64,000 bases of DNA from Diphasiastrum complanatum (Eukaryota > Streptophyta > Lycopodiopsida > Lycopodiales > Lycopodiaceae): the NCBI GenBank assembly GCA_029204225.1, contig CM055096.1, positions 62,974,957-63,038,956 of the forward strand, written 5' to 3'. Each line of letters opens with the position of its first letter. Position 1 is the stretch's first letter. Of the stretch, positions 62,540 to 64,000 are shown piece by piece. The notes under the pieces are model-generated. The model saw nothing but the letters and a program-made list of their open reading frames with translations. It did not search any database and was not told where the DNA came from. The position numbers and the translations under genes were made by a program.

Positions 62540-63140
62540 TTTCTTTCCAACCTTGTAAATACCGCTATATTGTTGAGATACCTTACGACATTTTTCAATT
62601 CGAAGTACCTTAGAATATCTATAAAACTAAGCTCTATTCAAAGCGGTATCAATGCTTTCTTTTCCCACTTACAACATTTCCTGCATATCTTGCAAGAAAT
62701 CAAGTACAACTTGGATCTCAAGACCTTTGAGTCTTACAGAAACTGGTGAATGAGGCCCAAGGCCATACATCAACATAAAATGGTTGCATCCAATGGAAGC
62801 ATGCTTGGCACTATTATGCGAACTCAATCATTGGGAGATAATTTTTTCCAATCAAACTGCCTTTGGGACACATATGCTCTAAGCATATCCTTCGTAATCT
62901 TGTTGATATGTTATGTCTGCCCATTAAATTCCGGGCGATCCAAAAAACTTCATATACTAAGGGTTGTTTCATGTTTTTCAAAGACTGATTGCTAGAATTT
63001 GCCAAAAAAATTGGAGTTTTGATCACTAACAATGTCATTTGGCAAGCCATATAATCTGAACAGCTTTTCCACAAAGAAATTGGGCTAGGCTCTCACCTAC
63101 TACCCAAATAGCATTACAACCCTTCCTGGTTCTAAGGTGT
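62540..63140 (-). pseudogene. Ty3/gypsy integrase remnant
   Basis: Minus reading: RKGCNAIWVV, FVEKLFRLYGLPNDIVSDQN, FFGKF, SVFEKHETTLS, FLDRPEFNGQT and DMLRAYVSQRQFDWKKLSP, the integrase core from its second catalytic Asp (SDQN) to the region after it. About 20 residues seem deleted after WVV. Stops and frame changes occur. It lies opposite in orientation to the primer-binding site at 60,850, so the two belong to different elements. Confidence 0.75.
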
Positions 63141-63163
63141 CTAGCCTATAGTCTCATGTCCTG

Positions 63164-63235
63164 ATTCGAATCGGCCTGATTCGACGAGCTCAAACCGATT
63201 CGAACCGCCCATCTAGAAATTGAATAGGTCGAATT
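63164..63235. repeat. cluster of TTCGAA palindromes, copy 2
   Basis: GATTCGAATCGG, CTGATTCGACGAG and ACCGATTCGAACCG within 72 bp echo the cluster at 60,312. Confidence 0.8.
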
Positions 63236-63239
63236 GGTC

Positions 63240-64000
63240 AAGTTGCAAATTTTTTTGGTTTAAAGGTATCCAGGCATGAATTTAGAATCTATATTCTACA
63301 AATTAGGTTGTATACATAGTACATACTACCTACAATGTACATTAAGCATTCAAGTAATGTTTCATGTCTGATTCAGGATTAATTGGACATATGGTTCTAA
63401 CAGATTTGGATTGCCAATCTGGAAATTGAAGTTACTGAACTCTAGAGCTAAGAGGACGAGTCTTAGCTGTACAACTAGCTACTATAGTTAGTGGTTCACA
63501 AAGTAACAAATACAACTCAAATTGGACCTTAGCATAATCAATTAGTCTCTCCAATCCTAAGGCATCAACAACATAATTTGACTTACCTATATGATTTTGT
63601 ATCAAATTTAAACTTTTGAATGAGTCTCAACCATCTACTCCTATGGGCTTTAAGGTCAATGAGCATCACATATACTTAAGAGGTTGACGATCAATCATCA
63701 CTATACTAGCACCATATAAATAATGCTTGTTGTGAAGCGCCAAGGACAAAGTGTAACGTTAACATCTGTCATACTGATTCTTTCATGATTTAAGTGCTTT
63801 TCCCTTAACGTATGTATATAAGTGTTGTGTCTTTATTTTACTTTTTTATGTTCTATCCGCCTAGCTTTTCGTCCATCCATTGCTCAATGCTCTATATAAT
63901 TGGATTACCAAGCACTCTTGGACATTGTATCTAGCATCGGTTTTCTTTATATGGACCATATATCATTGTGGTTTGGTATTATTGTGTTTTGATATATAGT
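63240..64000. other. window end, nothing recognised
   Basis: AT-rich; no supported gene or element. Confidence 0.45.

Overview
This window looks like nuclear DNA of a seed plant with a large, repeat-rich genome. I infer a gymnosperm, possibly a conifer, because one gene is spread over almost 39 kb by introns of up to 10.6 kb that are full of old retrotransposons. The species cannot be named from this sequence. There are no bacterial-type operons, rRNA genes, CRISPR arrays or convincing tRNA genes.

The one host gene runs on the + strand from about 19.25 to 57.96 kb. It encodes a membrane protein of the DUF21 (CNNM/CorC-like) plus CBS-domain family, closest by my reading to Arabidopsis At1g47330. 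I placed twelve exons from conserved protein blocks, splice dinucleotides and reading phase. The phases close to 570 codons including the terminal stop. Three things are odd. Exon 8 carries an in-frame TAA where the family has a conserved Lys/Arg. A decayed second copy of exon 8 lies 108 bp upstream. The exon 9 donor is probably GC rather than GT and is followed at once by a (TC)n tract.

Upstream, 1 to 16.2 kb is a graveyard of Ty1/copia and Ty3/gypsy pieces on both strands: a gypsy gag zinc knuckle (1-0.37 kb), copia pieces joined head to head near 2.28 kb, a copia gag-pol with damaged active sites (5.0-6.7 kb), two copies of one LTR (7.5 and 12.9 kb), and a + strand copia element with LTR, primer-binding site, gag and protease remnants (13.7-16.2 kb). 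From 16.2 to 19 kb I recognise little, apart from a TATA box about 240 bp before the start codon.

The introns hold most other features. Intron 1 has a LINE 3' part and a copia element carrying an inserted MITE-like element. Intron 4 has LINE-related repeats, two very long (AG)n tracts and a gypsy pol remnant. Intron 5 has an internally deleted copia element with both LTRs. Intron 10 has a gypsy integrase with a possible 3' LTR. Beyond the gene (58-64 kb) are an LTR with its primer-binding site, a gypsy integrase fragment and two clusters of a GGTTCGAACC-like palindrome. Every transposable element seen is broken. I found no multi-gene system; the most unusual signals are the exon-level lesions of the DUF21 gene and the structure of the nested elements.
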